Below, piece by piece: positions 33,085-45,900 of a DNA stretch of 64,000 bases. Position 1 is the first letter of the stretch. Every line of letters begins with the position of its first letter. Source of the stretch: Salticus scenicus (lineage: Eukaryota; Arthropoda; Arachnida; Araneae; Salticidae); NCBI GenBank assembly GCA_963930645.1, contig OZ005661.1, forward strand, positions 238,133,861 to 238,197,860, in the 5' to 3' direction. The notes below the pieces were generated by a model, which did not search any database, was not told where the DNA came from, and saw only the letters and a program-made list of their open reading frames with translations. Made by a program: the position numbers and the translations under genes.

Positions 33085-34360
33085 TTCTGACACCATTTCA
33101 GCACATTCTTATGTAAAATGACCTCCTGAATTCGAAAATGACAAACATTTTGCCCAATCACCCACCGTTTTCTAGATACACACCCTCCCTCATTTTATCA
33201 TTGTTTGGTAATTTTATACCCATCAGTTTGATTTGGAGAGGAACGATGATTATTTAAACCATTAAATGTCTTCTGACCTGAGGAGCTACAGTGGTAGAAA
33301 GTTCTAAAACACGACCATTAGTAATAAGGAGGAAATTTGAGGGGATTTGTGCCCAGAAAACAAAAGAAAATCAATAAAAATAATCAGTTTCTGTTTCTTT
33401 TTCTTTTTTTCGCAATATTTCTCTTATTTTTTACATATTCCAGCTTCCAGTTTGCCATTTTCTTACCAAAACACCCCAAATAATAAAAATTATACAGTGA
33501 TTTTTTTTTTTTTTTTCAAAATGTTGGTGAGTGGAGTTAAAGTTTCAAAACACTCGCAAGACAGTTTGACTCATTCACTGTACGACGTTTGCTTTTCATA
33601 ACTCTCACGTTAAATGTTTTGGGCAGTGAAACATGAAAAGTAAAACTTCCTGCTCTGATGCGTGTTAAAGGTCATTGCTCTTATTATTGTAGTCGTCAGT
33701 CGTTATCTTCCTTTAGTACACGGTTTGCGATAAGAGAGTGAACTTTATGGTGTTATCCACGGCGGTGATCTTGTGTGGTGATCTTTAACACACGTCAAAG
33801 GAGGATATTTTACTGTTCATGTTTTGCTGCCCAAAACATTTAACGTGGGAATTATTGAAAGCAAACGTCTTGCAGTGAATCAGTCAAACTTTCTTGCGAA
33901 GGCTTTGAGACTCTAACTCCACTCACCAATATTTTGGAAGAAAAAATTCACTGTATAATTTTTATTATTTGGAGTGTGTTGGTAAGAAAATGGCAAACTG
34001 GAAGCTGGAATATATAAAAAATAAGAGAAATATTGCAAAATAAAATGAAACAAAAACTGATTGTTTTTATTGATTTTCTTTTGTTTACTGGGCACAAATC
34101 CCCTCAAATTTCCTCCTTACTACAAATGTTCATAAATTAGGACTTTCTACCTCTGTAGCTCCTCAGGTCAGAAGACATTTACCGGTTAAAATAATGATCG
34201 TTCCTCTCCAAACTGATGGGTATAAAATTACCAAGCAATGATAAAAATGAGGGAGGGTGTGTATCTAGAAAACGGTGGGTGATTGGGCAAAATGGTGGTC
34301 ATTTTCGGATTTAGGAGGTCATTTTACATAAGAATCTGCAAGAATGATATCAGATCTAGA
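33085..34360. repeat. Long inverted repeat, ~590-bp arms
   Basis: Left arm about 33085-33672, right arm about 33781-34360, spacer about 108 bp. Landmarks in both arms: CATTCTTATGTAAAATGACC, AACGGTGGGTGATTGGGC, GGGTATAAAATTACCAA, TCTGACCTGAGGAGCTACAG, a CATTTAACGTGxGA block and GTGTTAAAG. Identity is lower than in the 25862 palindrome, roughly 85-90% by eye. The open frames at 33347 and 33913 are the two arms read in opposite directions and are not genes. Confidence 0.88.
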
Positions 34361-35543
34361 ATATTTTTTTTTGTAGAGCAACTAGTTACGATACAAATAA
34401 TGTAACCATGAGACGATGTGGGTTGTGATCAATGTGTGTGTAAAACCTGAGAATGAGAAATATTTAACTTAATTTGAATCTGTTGACATCCCAAATTCTG
34501 CAAGCTTGGAGATAAATTGAGATTATTTTACAGCTACAAAATACATGGATCCGGTTAAAATCGTTTATTTTGTATCGAATCAGTAATGCTGTTCTTGCTA
34601 CAATTAGAGTGGTATATAGTTTTTTTTTTCTCAGTGAAAATGAGATGTTAGTATGTCAATTTTTTTTATTATTTAATATAATTCGTCTATGTTAATAATT
34701 TAATGAATAAACCTTAATTAATGTAAATTACATTAATTAAGCTTAGATTTTCTAGTATTGGGTAATAAACCAAGTTTATGGTTGCTGAAACCCGTCTCTT
34801 GTAGTCTCATTTATTTGCAGAGATCTTTAAGTAACTTTGTCGTCGATAATATAGACAAACGCTCTGGAATTCTAATAAGGGCTTCTAGAACTCGCTTTCC
34901 AAGGGGACTAGAATTTATAAGGATGACATCGAACTATTTTTTGGGTTGGGGACAAAATCTCGCGGGTCAAAATATTTCCTATACAAATGAATGGAAAGCA
35001 AAAGTAATATGATTGGTGTTTATATAAATAAAATGATACTTTTACAACATTTAATATGAATGAGTTGGTAATTATTAGTAACGTGATATAAAATTTCATG
35101 GCAACACATTCATATTCACCGCAATTTTTTTTTTATGAATTTTGCTTAATAGAGTTTAAAAACTATGTTTATTAACTTTTGTCAATATTAGTCAGTAGTT
35201 CTTATTAATTTTATAATTTTTAATGCAGGCTTGTGAACAATGTTAAGCTTTGTCAGCAGTGATGTACAATATTTTTAAAATGTATTTTGAATGATGAAAG
35301 GCAAATGGTAAAATAACTTGAAATTAAATATAGATAAAATAATAAAATTCCACTCTATAGTATATTTATATTTATATTTATAAGGTCCTATGGACCTCAC
35401 AACAGATCGCACATGAAATAGATCCCATTATTTTAATTTAATCGGGGCGATATTATGTCAGGATCCTCTATATTTTCTAGAGCCACAATTTAGATTATAG
35501 ATGCCACTTACAGAATTTTTTCTCGGTGCTCTTATTTTATATT
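34361..35543. other. Intergenic DNA
   Basis: A perfect AATTAATGTAAATTACATTAATT palindrome region lies at about 34715-34740. The 84-codon frame at 34758-35012 has no recognised domain. Nothing else. Confidence 0.4.
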
Positions 35544-35730
35544 ACTTTCTCTTACCCATATATATAGCAGCGAAAGTACTTGTTTTTGTGCCAAATTTTC
35601 GAAATTGGGTTTTTGTTATATTTACACGTTTTATGGTTTCATGAGTCCAAAAAGCAGATTTTTAGTGGTTTGTCTAGGTTTGCCTATGCGTAAGCTATCA
35701 GCATATATGCTGTCAGCCGAATAAGATTGT
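35544..35730 (+). repeat. Family A head fragment
   Basis: ATTACTTTCTCTTACCCATA, GCGAAAGTACTTGTTTTTG, CAAATTTTCGAAATTGGG, GTTATATTTACACGTTTTAT and TATCAGCATATATG match the leader of 5474-5660 in order. No tail follows within 800 bp. Confidence 0.7.
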
Positions 35731-36464
35731 GTATGGAAGTGTTGGGTTAGTGTAAGAAATGTTTGCCAGTCGATTTACTTTAGCTTGCCGTTTGGTACTA
35801 GTGTAACTATGAGAAATGCTAAAGGAATTTCAGAAGTTTTTATGATCAGTTACTTGTCTTTATAGTTAGGCTAAATATTTTAAGGTAAAAAACACTGAGG
35901 CATCTCTCCAGTTAATAATTAAAAAAAAAAAAAAACTTTGGTATATATAAAGGGGCGCTTCAGGATAGTGAGTTACGAAAACCCTTTGTAAAGTCTTAGG
36001 AGCTTAGCCAATTGTTAGAGTGAATATAGAACAAGCACAATACTCACCTGGAGAATCACTTAGAAATAGAAGTTATTATTTTGCTAGAATTTTGTAATTG
36101 CTTAATTTTTTAGATTCTTTAAGATTAAGATATAGAACTAGATATAATTAAATAAAAGTTAATTTTAGTGTGAAAGGTCACCGCCTTATTTGAAGCTTAA
36201 GTAAGTAAAATTAGTTTTGTTTAAGTTTTTGATTTTTTCAAGTATAGACACTTTTACAAGCTTTTATGAATGAAAAGAATGAGACTGCGTTGAACCAGCC
36301 TTTACAATGGCGTCCGTCCATTTTCGATATCCCCTCCCCATGCCATAGACTATGATACAGGATCAAGGTAGGTCACTGATATTTTATATAAAAACTGAAT
36401 GATTTTTAGTTCCGCATCATACTATCGGTATGGGGAACTTAGGTAATCGGGAAATTTTCAACCT
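35731..36464. other. Intergenic DNA
   Basis: No gene or repeat recognised. Confidence 0.35.
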
Positions 36465-37495
36465 CGGTTTTTTTATTTTTTACACGTTTTCAGGTGTGAG
36501 GAATCCGATAATGACAAAATTTGTATGGTGTCTGTTAGTGTGTTAGTCCGTTAGTTTGTTAGGCTGTGTACACGATATCTCACGAACAAATGATCGCAGA
36601 GAGGTCAGACCAGTTTTAAAATATTACTTTCGACACTGGCAAGAACCATATTCATTTGCAACATTCGAATTAAAAAACTTCGTAAGTTATCGGAAATTTA
36701 CGTTATCGGAAATTTACGATTTTCTTAACATGGGAGAATAGGACAAAAATTCACTTAAACGTGCATTAAATGGAAACTTTTTACTGTAAAATGTCGGACC
36801 AGTTTTAAAATATCGGTTTTGATGCCGGAATGAATATAGGTTACTATAAATATGCTACTTTGAAAATTTCGCAAGTTATTGGAAATTTGCGAATTTCTTA
36901 ACATGGCATTATAGGGCAAAATATCACATAAACGTCAATTTTGAGAGATATTTTCATCGTGAAGATGTCAGGCTACTTTTCAAATATTATTTATGACACT
37001 GGCATGAATATTAATGACTATGAATTTTCCAATATAAAAATTTCGTAAGTTGTTGGAAATTTACGAATTTCTTAACATGGCAGAATAGAGCAAAATTTCA
37101 CATAAACGTCAATCTTGGGGGATGTTTTCATCGTAAAGATATCAAACCACTTTCGAAATCTTATTTAGGATACTGACATGAACATCATAGTCTATGATTT
37201 TTCCAATTTAAAAGATTCGTAAGTTATTTGGAATTTACGATTTACTTAACATGTCAGAATAAGGCAAAATTGAGCATAAACTTCCATTTTGAGGATCATA
37301 AATACATTAGACAACTTCAAAATTACATTTATGATATTTGTTTGAACATGATTGAAAACAAATATTCTAATAGGAAAATTTCGTAAATTATTCGTAATTT
37401 ACGATTTTATCAACATAGCGAAACTGTAAATTTTTCATATAAATATGAATTTTGAGGATTATTGCATTGGAAATAGTAGCATGAAAACTAAACAA
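36465..37495 (+). repeat. Family A-like leader with five-unit tandem array
   Basis: A leader (TTTTTACACGTTTTCAGGTG, GTTAGTxxGTTAG microsatellite, GATATCTCACGAACAAATGA) is followed by five diverged units with landmarks at about 36612, 36800, 36975, 37150 and 37315 (CAGTTTTAAAATAT and variants), spaced 165-188 bp. Each unit holds TTTCGTAAGTTATxGGAAAT, TTTACGATTTxTTAACATGG and AAAATTTCACATAAACGTCA. The first unit has a small inner duplication of TTATCGGAAATTTACG. Confidence 0.75.
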
Positions 37496-37829
37496 CGGAA
37501 TTGACCCTGATAAAATAAGTTAATAGATTAGAATAAGATAAATATATCGAAGTGAACGGTGGATAGCCTATTAGGTGGGGATTTCATTCTGTCACTGTAT
37601 GAAGCTTTGGTCAAATTAATTTCTTTTAACATGTATATAATATGTCATGTACAAGAAATTTATGAGAACAAACATATGATGGGGAACTGAGCAGTTCCAC
37701 CTATGCCAACTAGTTTTTTTTTTTTTTTTTACTTTTAGTAGAGCACCCGTAGAGGACAAGTATAATATTTCAAAATATTCTCCGGAGGGTAAGTTATAAT
37801 TTTGTTTGACACAATTGTTATTCTAAACA
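37496..37829. other. Intergenic DNA
   Basis: Poly-T at about 37712-37730. Nothing else. Confidence 0.4.
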
Positions 37830-37837
37830 GGTATAAC

Positions 37838-38524
37838 CACGACCCTACTAGATCACTCCTCGGCGTCAACGTGCCAACGTCGTAAGCGGCCGTAACAAAA
37901 CAGCAAAGATCAATGCATGCCGAGGAATAAAGTAGATGGCGCTCGCTGCCAACCCTGAAAATCAGGTTGTGTTATCGATTCCAGTTGTAAAGAAGCGTGA
38001 AAATAAGCATTGTATCTTGTAAAATGGTGTACTATTGTGTATCTTGCTGCATCAAGAAGGGGTAGAGATCTGTCTCCTCTTAATTTTTTTTTTTCTTCCT
38101 TTAAAAAAATTCTTAAATGATTGTTTTTTTTTTCTCTTTTTCTTTCTTTCTAGTCCTTATATCATTTCTTTCGTGCAAAACAAAAATTTGAAGAAGAGTA
38201 TATTTCTTTTAGGAGAAAACGACTAATATCATTTATTATTTTTCAATGAATTGGTTTAAAATTATTGCCGCAATTATTTTTATGATTCATATATTTTTGC
38301 GTATCGGAAGACTGCATTTTAAATTTAATTTAATCAATTTAAATGCTCTGCAAACGGAGAAAACTTATGCAGCTCCATATACAAAATTAAGTTAGTTCTG
38401 CCGTGGCGGCGCTATGCGCCGACCCTAACTTCCAATGCATTTGATTCCGGAAAAATCGTCGATTGTTACGGCCACTTTCAAGACGTTGGCGCGTTGGCGC
38501 TGAGGAGTGATCTAGTAGGGCCGA
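37838..38524 (+). mobile_element. P-element-like non-autonomous transposon
   Basis: 687 bp with inverted ends CACGACCCTACTAGATCACT (37838) and AGTGATCTAGTAGGGCCGA (38524). Similarity of the ends continues about 100 bp (CAACGxGCCAACGTC, GGCCGTAACAA). The 8-bp GGTATAAC flanks both sides directly (37830-37837 and 38525-38532), a perfect target duplication. Inside, an ATG at 38024 opens MVYYCVSCCIKKG and then stops; this resembles the first residues of a THAP domain (M-x-Y-C-x-x-x-x-C), the DNA-binding domain of P transposases. The 8-bp duplication and THAP start together favour a P-type element. The remaining interior is A/T-rich filler. Confidence 0.75.
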
Positions 38525-38532
38525 GGTATAAC

Positions 38533-40487
38533 ATAGGGACAGTACTTGGAGAATTTTTATTAAAATCAAAAAACGTCTAGTGTACAGAGATATACAAAAA
38601 TGTTCAAATACATTACGTGTATGTGCGAAATTTCTTCTTGGTACATTTTAAGAAATTGAAACGGCACTAAACAAAATAGAATAAACATACTTTTCTTCGA
38701 AGCACAAAAACATGTTTTATATGGATTGTAGAATGATAACAAACAACAAACGAATGGTATGAAATCCATTTATTCATTTACATGGCCACCGAAAAAACTC
38801 TGAATTATTAATGGTTATATCAGGAAATATCTCAGTGTACATTTTAAACGGTGTTATATGTGTTTCATTTCTTGTACTAAATTTAAATGCACTATGTGGT
38901 GCCTATACAATTCACAGTCAATGCGTTTACTTCTACATTCAAAACAAAATGAAAAAGGGAATGAAAGTGTATTTTTAAATAAAAAAATACATCTTTGAAT
39001 TGAAACCCTTAAAACAGATCATCAAAGGTAAACTTTAGAACCCAGTTCCACAATTAATTTAAACCATGAATTAATGCTAAAAAATATATATTATTAAATT
39101 TTGGCTTTGATAATAAATATTACAAAGAAGAAATGAAAATTTAGACATCGACTTTCCCAATACTTAAAAAAAAAAAAAAAAAAAAAAAAAAATGAAATTG
39201 CTCAATTTAGATAATGAACGCCCATATGTATTACTGAAAAAAAAAATGGAGGTGTTGTATTGTATAAAGCAAGTTACAATTCATATTAAAAAACTATTTT
39301 TTACTATAAATCGCAAGAAATTAAAAATATAACTCCCTACAGCTTTAAACTTACGCTTCTTAACAAACAGTATATTTACGATATGTAGCATTTCCAAAAA
39401 TATTATCTTTCTTAACCGAAAGAAAATGTCAATAATTAGCTAAACTATATTTCTTACTCCAAGTTTAATAACTACAGTAATTACTACAGTTCCCTTTTTA
39501 TTTATTCGTTTAAAATTTAATAAATATTAATAAAAAAGCGCTCGTGGAAATTAACTCTATATTAAGATAATTTTCATAGACTTAACCACGTATCTAGCCC
39601 CAAGATTATATTAATTAGAAATTGTTACAAAAATTTATATCATATGAATATATTAACAGGATTTGATGCATTTTTTCAGTCATAAAATTCTATTTCTATT
39701 TTTATTTTACATTTATTATATGTAATATGAATATGTTTGATGCAAGTTTATATATTTTTTTATTTCAAATTCATACTTTAAATATAGAAAACAAGCAATA
39801 TTACTTATATTATTCGTTATAATATGTTAATGGAGAGCAACATCGTATCATAAATAGCTAATTTTAAAAATATTTCATTTTGTAGATACATGCATATATA
39901 ATAAAAAAATGAAAATTTTAAAGGAAAATTAGCTTTCAAAAATTACTTTTGCCAAATTACAAGTTTACGAATATATATTTTAGAAAAAAAAATGAAAAAT
40001 TACAATAAAACATATATATATATATATATATTTAATAAATAGAACATTTAATATAACAGCTCTCTTATAGAGAAATGTACTATATTGGCTAATTCAAAAT
40101 GCGTTAATGACACACAAATAACATTGCTATCACATTTTTTAGAACTTTTTAAATTTTTTATTTCTTTCGCTCCTGGCAACAAATTATTGCTTAAAGAACG
40201 TTTACGGGTCGAAACAAATAGCCTGTTACGAAAAAGTTGCAAGAGCAGTCAGTCAATTTTAAAAGCAATCTGAGGAAGAATATATAATTTTGAATGGTTT
40301 TGAACGGAGTTATTTTAGAATGAACAAAGAGTAGCATGAAAATGTAATTCAATAATGCATGAGAAACTACATTCCTACAAAAGAAAATTAAAAATCGTTT
40401 TACAGTTGCATAAAAAATTATTAAACATATTATAAAGAAAAAATCTTTTCTGTAATTAAACTTTGGATATTTAAAATAAAGTAAACT
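38533..40487. other. Upstream intergenic DNA of the plus-strand receptor
   Basis: At 38575-38650 a fragment of the ACAGxGA...TACATTACGTxTATG module of family A. Poly-A at 39166-39191, (AT)n at about 40015-40030. The opposing 62-64-codon frames at 40048-40273 show no domain. Confidence 0.4.
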
Positions 40488-41738
40488 ATGGAGATGCCTA
40501 AAGTAGTCAAATTAGGATATATCAACTCGTATCTCTTACATAAAAACATTTCCGAAGCACAGGTGGAATCTCATTTGAAACAGTCAAGATATACTTATCC
40601 TAGATTGTTAATGGCTCTCAAAGATTATCTTACGATATTTTCAAAAAAATTCGATAAGGCGTCTTTCATTCTTTATGCAAGAGAAAATTTAACTTTTGGT
40701 AACAACACTATGAAAGTATTTATTGATGATAACAATCAACCAGAAATTGACATTATACCATATCCGTATGCTATTCGAGGTTCATTGTTAAAGAAGGTAG
40801 ATTGTGCTTATCCCCACAGAGTGACTCATGGAACATTTATGATCAGGAAACCAGAGTACGAACCACATATATTTGGAATCTTTCAATCATTTCCGCCATC
40901 AATATGGATCACAATTATTACAGTATTAATTACGATTTCTTTTATCAGTCATTTATTTTTAAAATCGAATCATACATTCGATAAAATTCTGTTCAATATA
41001 TTTGCTATATTGCTGAAACAAAATTCGATCTTGAAACACTCATTACTATCAGAAAAAATGTTAGTCCTTACTTGGATCATTGGAGCTTTTATTCTGTGTC
41101 TAATTTATAATTCCGTGATTCTCTCTTTTCTTGCAATTCCACCAGTTAATAAAATAACTGACTTGTCAAAATTGGCCGAAGCTGTCAGTAAAGGACGTTA
41201 TCAGTGCATAGGTGATCCTGGATATGCTTATTACAATTTACTGACACATTCAAAAAGTGAAATATATCAAGTTATCGGAAGAAATCTTCTACAAAATAAC
41301 TTGAGTTATGATGAGGATGTTTTTGAAAGCTTTATTAATGAAACAGGTTACAAAAATCTTGCTTATATTTCCGAGTATGAGGTCATGAAAGCTTACGCGA
41401 CGGGAAACAAATTAATCTCAGACGACCGCTTCTCTGAATTTCTAGGCGCAATGTTAATCCGAAAAGGCTTTTGTTGTAAAAATTTAATCGATAAGTTTAT
41501 TTATAAATTAATAGATTATGGCCTCTATTTAAAATACCAGCTTGATCAGAGATTCTTGCTACAACTGCCACGTTTAATGAAGCACGTGGATGTATACACC
41601 AGTAAAAGAAAGTTAACGCTCACAGATCTTGCTCCTGCATTTATATTTCTGCTAATAGGATATATTATTTCTATACTAGTACTTCTTGTAGAAATACTTT
41701 TATTTAAATACAAAAAATATAACACTGAATGTCTATAA
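40488..41738 (+). CDS. Ionotropic receptor (IR)-like chemoreceptor
   Basis: Intact 416-codon, single-exon IR-like channel subunit, the only plus-strand copy. Layout: N-terminus starting MEMPKVVKLGY, S1 to about residue 125 with the VDCAYPHRVTHGTFMIRKP motif, M1 about 139-158, pore loop about 163-182, M3 about 190-216 (LIYNSVILSFLAIPP), S2 about 217-378 with QCIG and GFCCKN, M4 about 380-404, and a short basic tail. An in-frame TAA at 40482-40484 lies two codons before the ATG, so the frame truly opens here unless a splice acceptor sits in those few bases. A polyadenylation signal AATAAA is at 41799-41804. It is closest in motif detail to 16801-18111 and the 52/60-kb pair. Function beyond ligand-gated channel is not predictable. 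Confidence 0.87.
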   Translation: MEMPKVVKLGYINSYLLHKNISEAQVESHLKQSRYTYPRLLMALKDYLTIFSKKFDKASFILYARENLTFGNNTMKVFIDDNNQPEIDIIPYPYAIRGSLLKKVDCAYPHRVTHGTFMIRKPEYEPHIFGIFQSFPPSIWITIITVLITISFISHLFLKSNHTFDKILFNIFAILLKQNSILKHSLLSEKMLVLTWIIGAFILCLIYNSVILSFLAIPPVNKITDLSKLAEAVSKGRYQCIGDPGYAYYNLLTHSKSEIYQVIGRNLLQNNLSYDEDVFESFINETGYKNLAYISEYEVMKAYATGNKLISDDRFSEFLGAMLIRKGFCCKNLIDKFIYKLIDYGLYLKYQLDQRFLLQLPRLMKHVDVYTSKRKLTLTDLAPAFIFLLIGYIISILVLLVEILLFKYKKYNTECL

Positions 41739-42290
41739 ACTGCGCTGTACTTTACTATGTTATTGGGTAAGTTGGTGAAAATCTTGTTTCAGACATCTAA
41801 TAAAACGAGAATACATAATCACATACATTTAATCTGCAACTCAGGACATTGTCACGAAGTGAATGTTTCACATGCACCTTAAAATGTGCTCATTGAAATC
41901 ACTTTAATATTATACCTTCTTATAAGTAGTATCTTCTTAAAAATGAAATCCACTTGAATGATAAAAACATCCTAATATGATTATACTATATTAATAAGTA
42001 ATGTTTATGAAAAATACCGGTAAAAATATCGAATAAATTTTTAAAATATTTCAAGTGTTTCCTTCTAAAAATAAATATATTTCTGATTATGAATTTTATT
42101 TGAGTAGTTATACATAATTTTTATATAACTACACTTACGTTGATGAAACTCTCAAAACTTATAAAATGTTATAAATCTCTATATATACACAGTTATGTCA
42201 TCAGTTCTAATGGTAATTTTGAGATTCTCTTCTGTGATATAACAAAGCAGACAATAAATAATATTTTAAATCTCATCGTTGAAGATCGTC
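41739..42290. other. 3' flank of the receptor gene
   Basis: Contains the AATAAA at 41799-41804; otherwise AT-rich DNA without features. Confidence 0.45.
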
Positions 42291-42297
42291 TGTAATA

Positions 42298-43057
42298 TTG
42301 GATATCAGACTGAGAGGTTATCGAAGAATAACTAACCATTTTCTGACAAATGAATTAAGCGCCCGGGGTACCTTAAAGCAAAAGTACTGTTGCAACGGTA
42401 CGCTCATAACAGCCACAGAAGAGTTCTGTTTACATCTTTTCACGTCCAAGAGTCTTTCAACCGCCAGAATGATCTTGTATACGCAAAGGACTGCTCAAGA
42501 ATGACTGCTCCAGAAGCTAAAGAAAAAGAAAAATGCGTACAGAGGAGAACGCATCATTTGACTTCCGTAATGGTTTGGGGGGGATTAGTTATGAAGGCGT
42601 CAGAGAGAAATTCATTTTTAGAAGAAAAGGGCGAAAACCATGGCAAAAGTTTATCAAAACACTAATCTGGAACCAAAAGTGAAGCCCCTGAATGCAAACT
42701 TGTTTAGTGAACACGATTGGGCTTTCCAACAGGTCAACGCTCCTGCACATAAAGCAAAGACGACCTAGCGGTAGTTAATACAGGATGCGCTAGACTTCAT
42801 TGAAGCCAAATATAGGTACTTCCAGATGTCTAGATTTGAATCCACTCGTTTATAAATTGTGTTCAGTGTTAGAGGCAAAGGCGTGTCAGAAACAACAACC
42901 CAGTTTGAAAAATTTTAACCATTCTTTAAAGAAAGCAGTGAGGGAAATTCCCATGGAAATAGTACATGCCACGATAGGAGATTCAAAGCTTGTGTTAAGT
43001 AAAATGGTGATCGCTTTCAATAAAAGGTGCAATATGTTAAATTTAAAGGTAAAATAA
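42298..43057 (+). pseudogene. Tc1/mariner-type transposase relic
   Basis: Fragments in shifting frames, in correct order: GYRRITNHFL (linker), RYAHNSHRRVLFT and ESFNRQNDLVYAKD (start of the DDE fold), SVMVWGGLVMKASE, WAFQQVNAPAHKAK (about 42718-42760; the Asp expected in QQDNAPAH is Val), then CLDLNPLVYKLCSVLEAKAC and NHSLKKAVREIP. At least four frame changes or stops and one lost catalytic residue. Its ends were not located. Confidence 0.8.
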
Positions 43058-43585
43058 AACTTTAAGAATATTTAGTTTTAAATTTAATTGCATTTTTTTT
43101 TTAACTTCTTTATAACTGTATCATGATTTATGGCACAACTAGGTATAGCTAACTGTATCATTATAAAAACGTGTTTTCTCATCTTATATAGATATCCTCA
43201 TTGATTTTATGTGTAGTTCATTTTAATGAAAAAAAAATGGGTTATAATAATTTGAAAACCATTTTTTAAACACCTAAAAATTTTTTTTTGAATGCATTGT
43301 GAAGACAAAGAGAAGCAACGTCTAAGCTTATAATTCTCGTATTAATTAAAATTTTCAAAATTGAATGCACAGTGTTCCTAATGTTGAATATTACTGTATG
43401 AAAACAATAGAGTATGATAACTAAGATAATATTTTTAAAAACATAGTTTTAGTATGTATGTTTTATAAGAAAATATGTTTTATTCATGTAAAATATATAT
43501 ATATATATATATATACATATATATAGTGTCAATCAATGCTTTTCGAAAACAAATATTAAGAATTAACTTTTATACAACTTTTTAC
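43058..43585. other. AT-rich intergenic DNA
   Basis: (AT)n at about 43492-43515. Nothing else. Confidence 0.45.
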
Positions 43586-44111
43586 ACTCTTAAAAATAAT
43601 ATACCCAAGTTTGACGATTCAGACATCCTCGGGCTTAATTTCGTTGTTTTTGACAACCCTTTCGTCAAGCGATCACGTGATTTTTGACGAAACGTGAACT
43701 CTCAAATATTTGACGAAACTGTTTACTCACAACAGCACGTGCTAGCTTTCCTTACCGCCATATTGTTTTTTTTCCTCTGTTGTTTCGACATTATGTTACA
43801 ATTACATGTATTTGTTTGCTCTGTTTTATTTATATTTTCATCAAATATAAATAGGATTTAATCGTTCAAAGCAACGAACTTGCAGGTAATTTTATAATTT
43901 TATAATTTTATAATTTGTATTTTATTCTGTATAACGAAACTAGGATAAAATAAATGTTTCTTTACTTTTCACGAAATTCGTATGTTCAAACAAGTGACGA
44001 AAGTAAATTTCTCAATTTGACAAAATATTCGCTCGGAGTATTTCCCTGGAAACGGTTTCGTCAAAATTAAAGAAAATTCCGTTAAATTTGAGTATCCATT
44101 TCTGAGAGTGT
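43586..44111. mobile_element. MITE with ~30-bp diverged inverted ends
   Basis: ACACTCTTAAAAATAATATA (43586) and TATCCATTTCTGAGAGTGT (44111) are imperfect inverted repeats, continuing into CCCAAGTTTGACG/CGTTAAATTTGAG. The interior repeats TTTGACGAAA motifs in both orientations and has no coding sequence. About 526 bp. Superfamily not assigned. Confidence 0.65.
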
Positions 44112-44945
44112 AATGTTTTTGGTTTATAGATATTTAACACTATATATTTAATAATAATAACACTGGTCTACATTTAAAATTTTTATTTGATAATTATGGC
44201 GGACGTTTTTGTTATTTGGGGTGCGGAGACCACAATTGAAGCTGGCTTTCTCAATCGCACGTATGTACTTTTATCAATAAAGGTTATTTACCGGCAAAAT
44301 TTCTTCTGTGCCTGTTTCCCCAATATAATTATATGGTAGCTTTTTCCATTATTAATTGTAATTAATACATAATTATTCCATTACAAATTATAATTAATCA
44401 TGGAAATATACCAGAAATTATCGAAAACGAAAGAATTGTATTGGTAGACAGCTTGTATTGACAAAAATTTTATATCTGGCAGAGAAAGACCAATTTCATT
44501 TTCGATTTCAGCGGATCAAAAAACATATGTTATTGTTAAAATTATTAAATCAGATTTTACCAGCATTATTTTTGTAGATCTGCGTAATAATAATACACAA
44601 TGTTTGTGCGTATCGAATTATCAGTTATTATTATTAGTAGTATTTCTTTTTTACGTTCCTATAAAACGAATATATATATTTAATTTATGCAAAAAAGGCG
44701 TGGTTATTAAAAGTTTACAGAAAGGTAGCAAATAATTTATTGGACATATTAACGTAATGCAAGTTGGATACATTCAATTTTCATACGTGTATGTTTAATA
44801 AAGATTTTAAACTACATATATTCAGATGTATACTTTAATGTAACTTTTCTTAGTATATAATATTAATTTGTAAAAGTTTTATGTCAATAAATGTATTTGA
44901 AAAAACATACTAAGCATTATTTTTTATATAGCTTCTTAATCATTT
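44112..44945. other. AT-rich intergenic DNA
   Basis: No gene recognised. A short inverted pair around TAATTGTAATTAATAC...ATTACAAATTATAATTAA at about 44350-44400. Confidence 0.4.
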
Positions 44946-45900
44946 GTGTCATACAAAACAAGCTATATCTTTATTTTCTCTAACCTACATATACATGGCA
45001 TAGAAAATATTCTTTTTGGGTCAGATTTTAAAATCGAGTTTCAGATATATTTACACGTTTCCAGGTTTCTTGTATCCAGTAATAAAGTTTTAGAAGATCT
45101 ATGCAATCTAAAAATAAAATTTTTATGGAGTCCAAACTTAGTATTCTAATTCTTTATTACAATGGGATATTTTACATTAAACTTTTTGTATAAATCAAGC
45201 AAAGTGTTTGGATAAAGAGAGACCCAAGACAAATTAAATAGATCCCGTGTGTGGTCAAATATGTTAAATAAAATCTTTCATTATTTGTTTACAGGGTTAC
45301 TCAAAAAGATTCGGGTACATTACGGCTAGACTTCAAAATTAATGAATGTGCAATTCAGATTGTGTTAAATCTTTTTTATATAGAACAATGTTTGAATATA
45401 CATAATGATGTGCACATCATTTATAACTCTATAAAGTGTTATATAAAGTTAAGTGTAAACTTTCAGTATAATAGATTGTAATTTATGCAAATATTTTATT
45501 ACATATTTCTATGTTTAGGAAAAACGCTTAGGAGTCAAATTTAATTTTTCATACCCATAAAATAGACAAGTTATATTTTGAAGATCAATTTTTAGGGTTT
45601 ATTTCTTTTCTTATTTGCGAATGTTACGGTCTCTTGAATATTAAAATAATGTTTTTAGCGTTTGGTTTGAGAGTATATCTGTTATCATCATAACTTAACA
45701 ACGAATAATTGCATGAAATTCAAATTTGTTATTTTGAGATTTACGTGAGGATGTCACTTGAAATACTGATAAAGATTGTTAAGAGAGGCTGTAGATGAAG
45801 GGTTGTCTGAATAATTTGGAATAAAATTTTAAATTTCATGACGACATTGAATTATTCATAAACGTAGGTAAAGCATTGAAAAGAGAGAAGTAGTCTCTTT
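44946..45900 (+). repeat. Two degenerate family A leaders and modules
   Basis: First leader at about 44975-45100 (GAAAATATTCTTTTTGGGTC, ATATTTACACGTTTCCAGG), followed by TTACAGGGTTACTC and GGTACATTACGG at about 45290. A second leader at about 45550-45720 (CATACCCATAAAATAG, GGTTTATTTCTTT, TTATCATCATAACTTAAC). Both are much decayed; no tail seen. Confidence 0.55.

Noticed and set aside
33347..34107. Pair of similar 84- and 64-codon proteins on opposite strands
   Set aside because: They are the two arms of the inverted repeat at 33085-34360 read in opposite directions.
34758..35012. 84-codon open frame as a small gene
   Set aside because: No recognisable domain, no regulatory context; could be chance.
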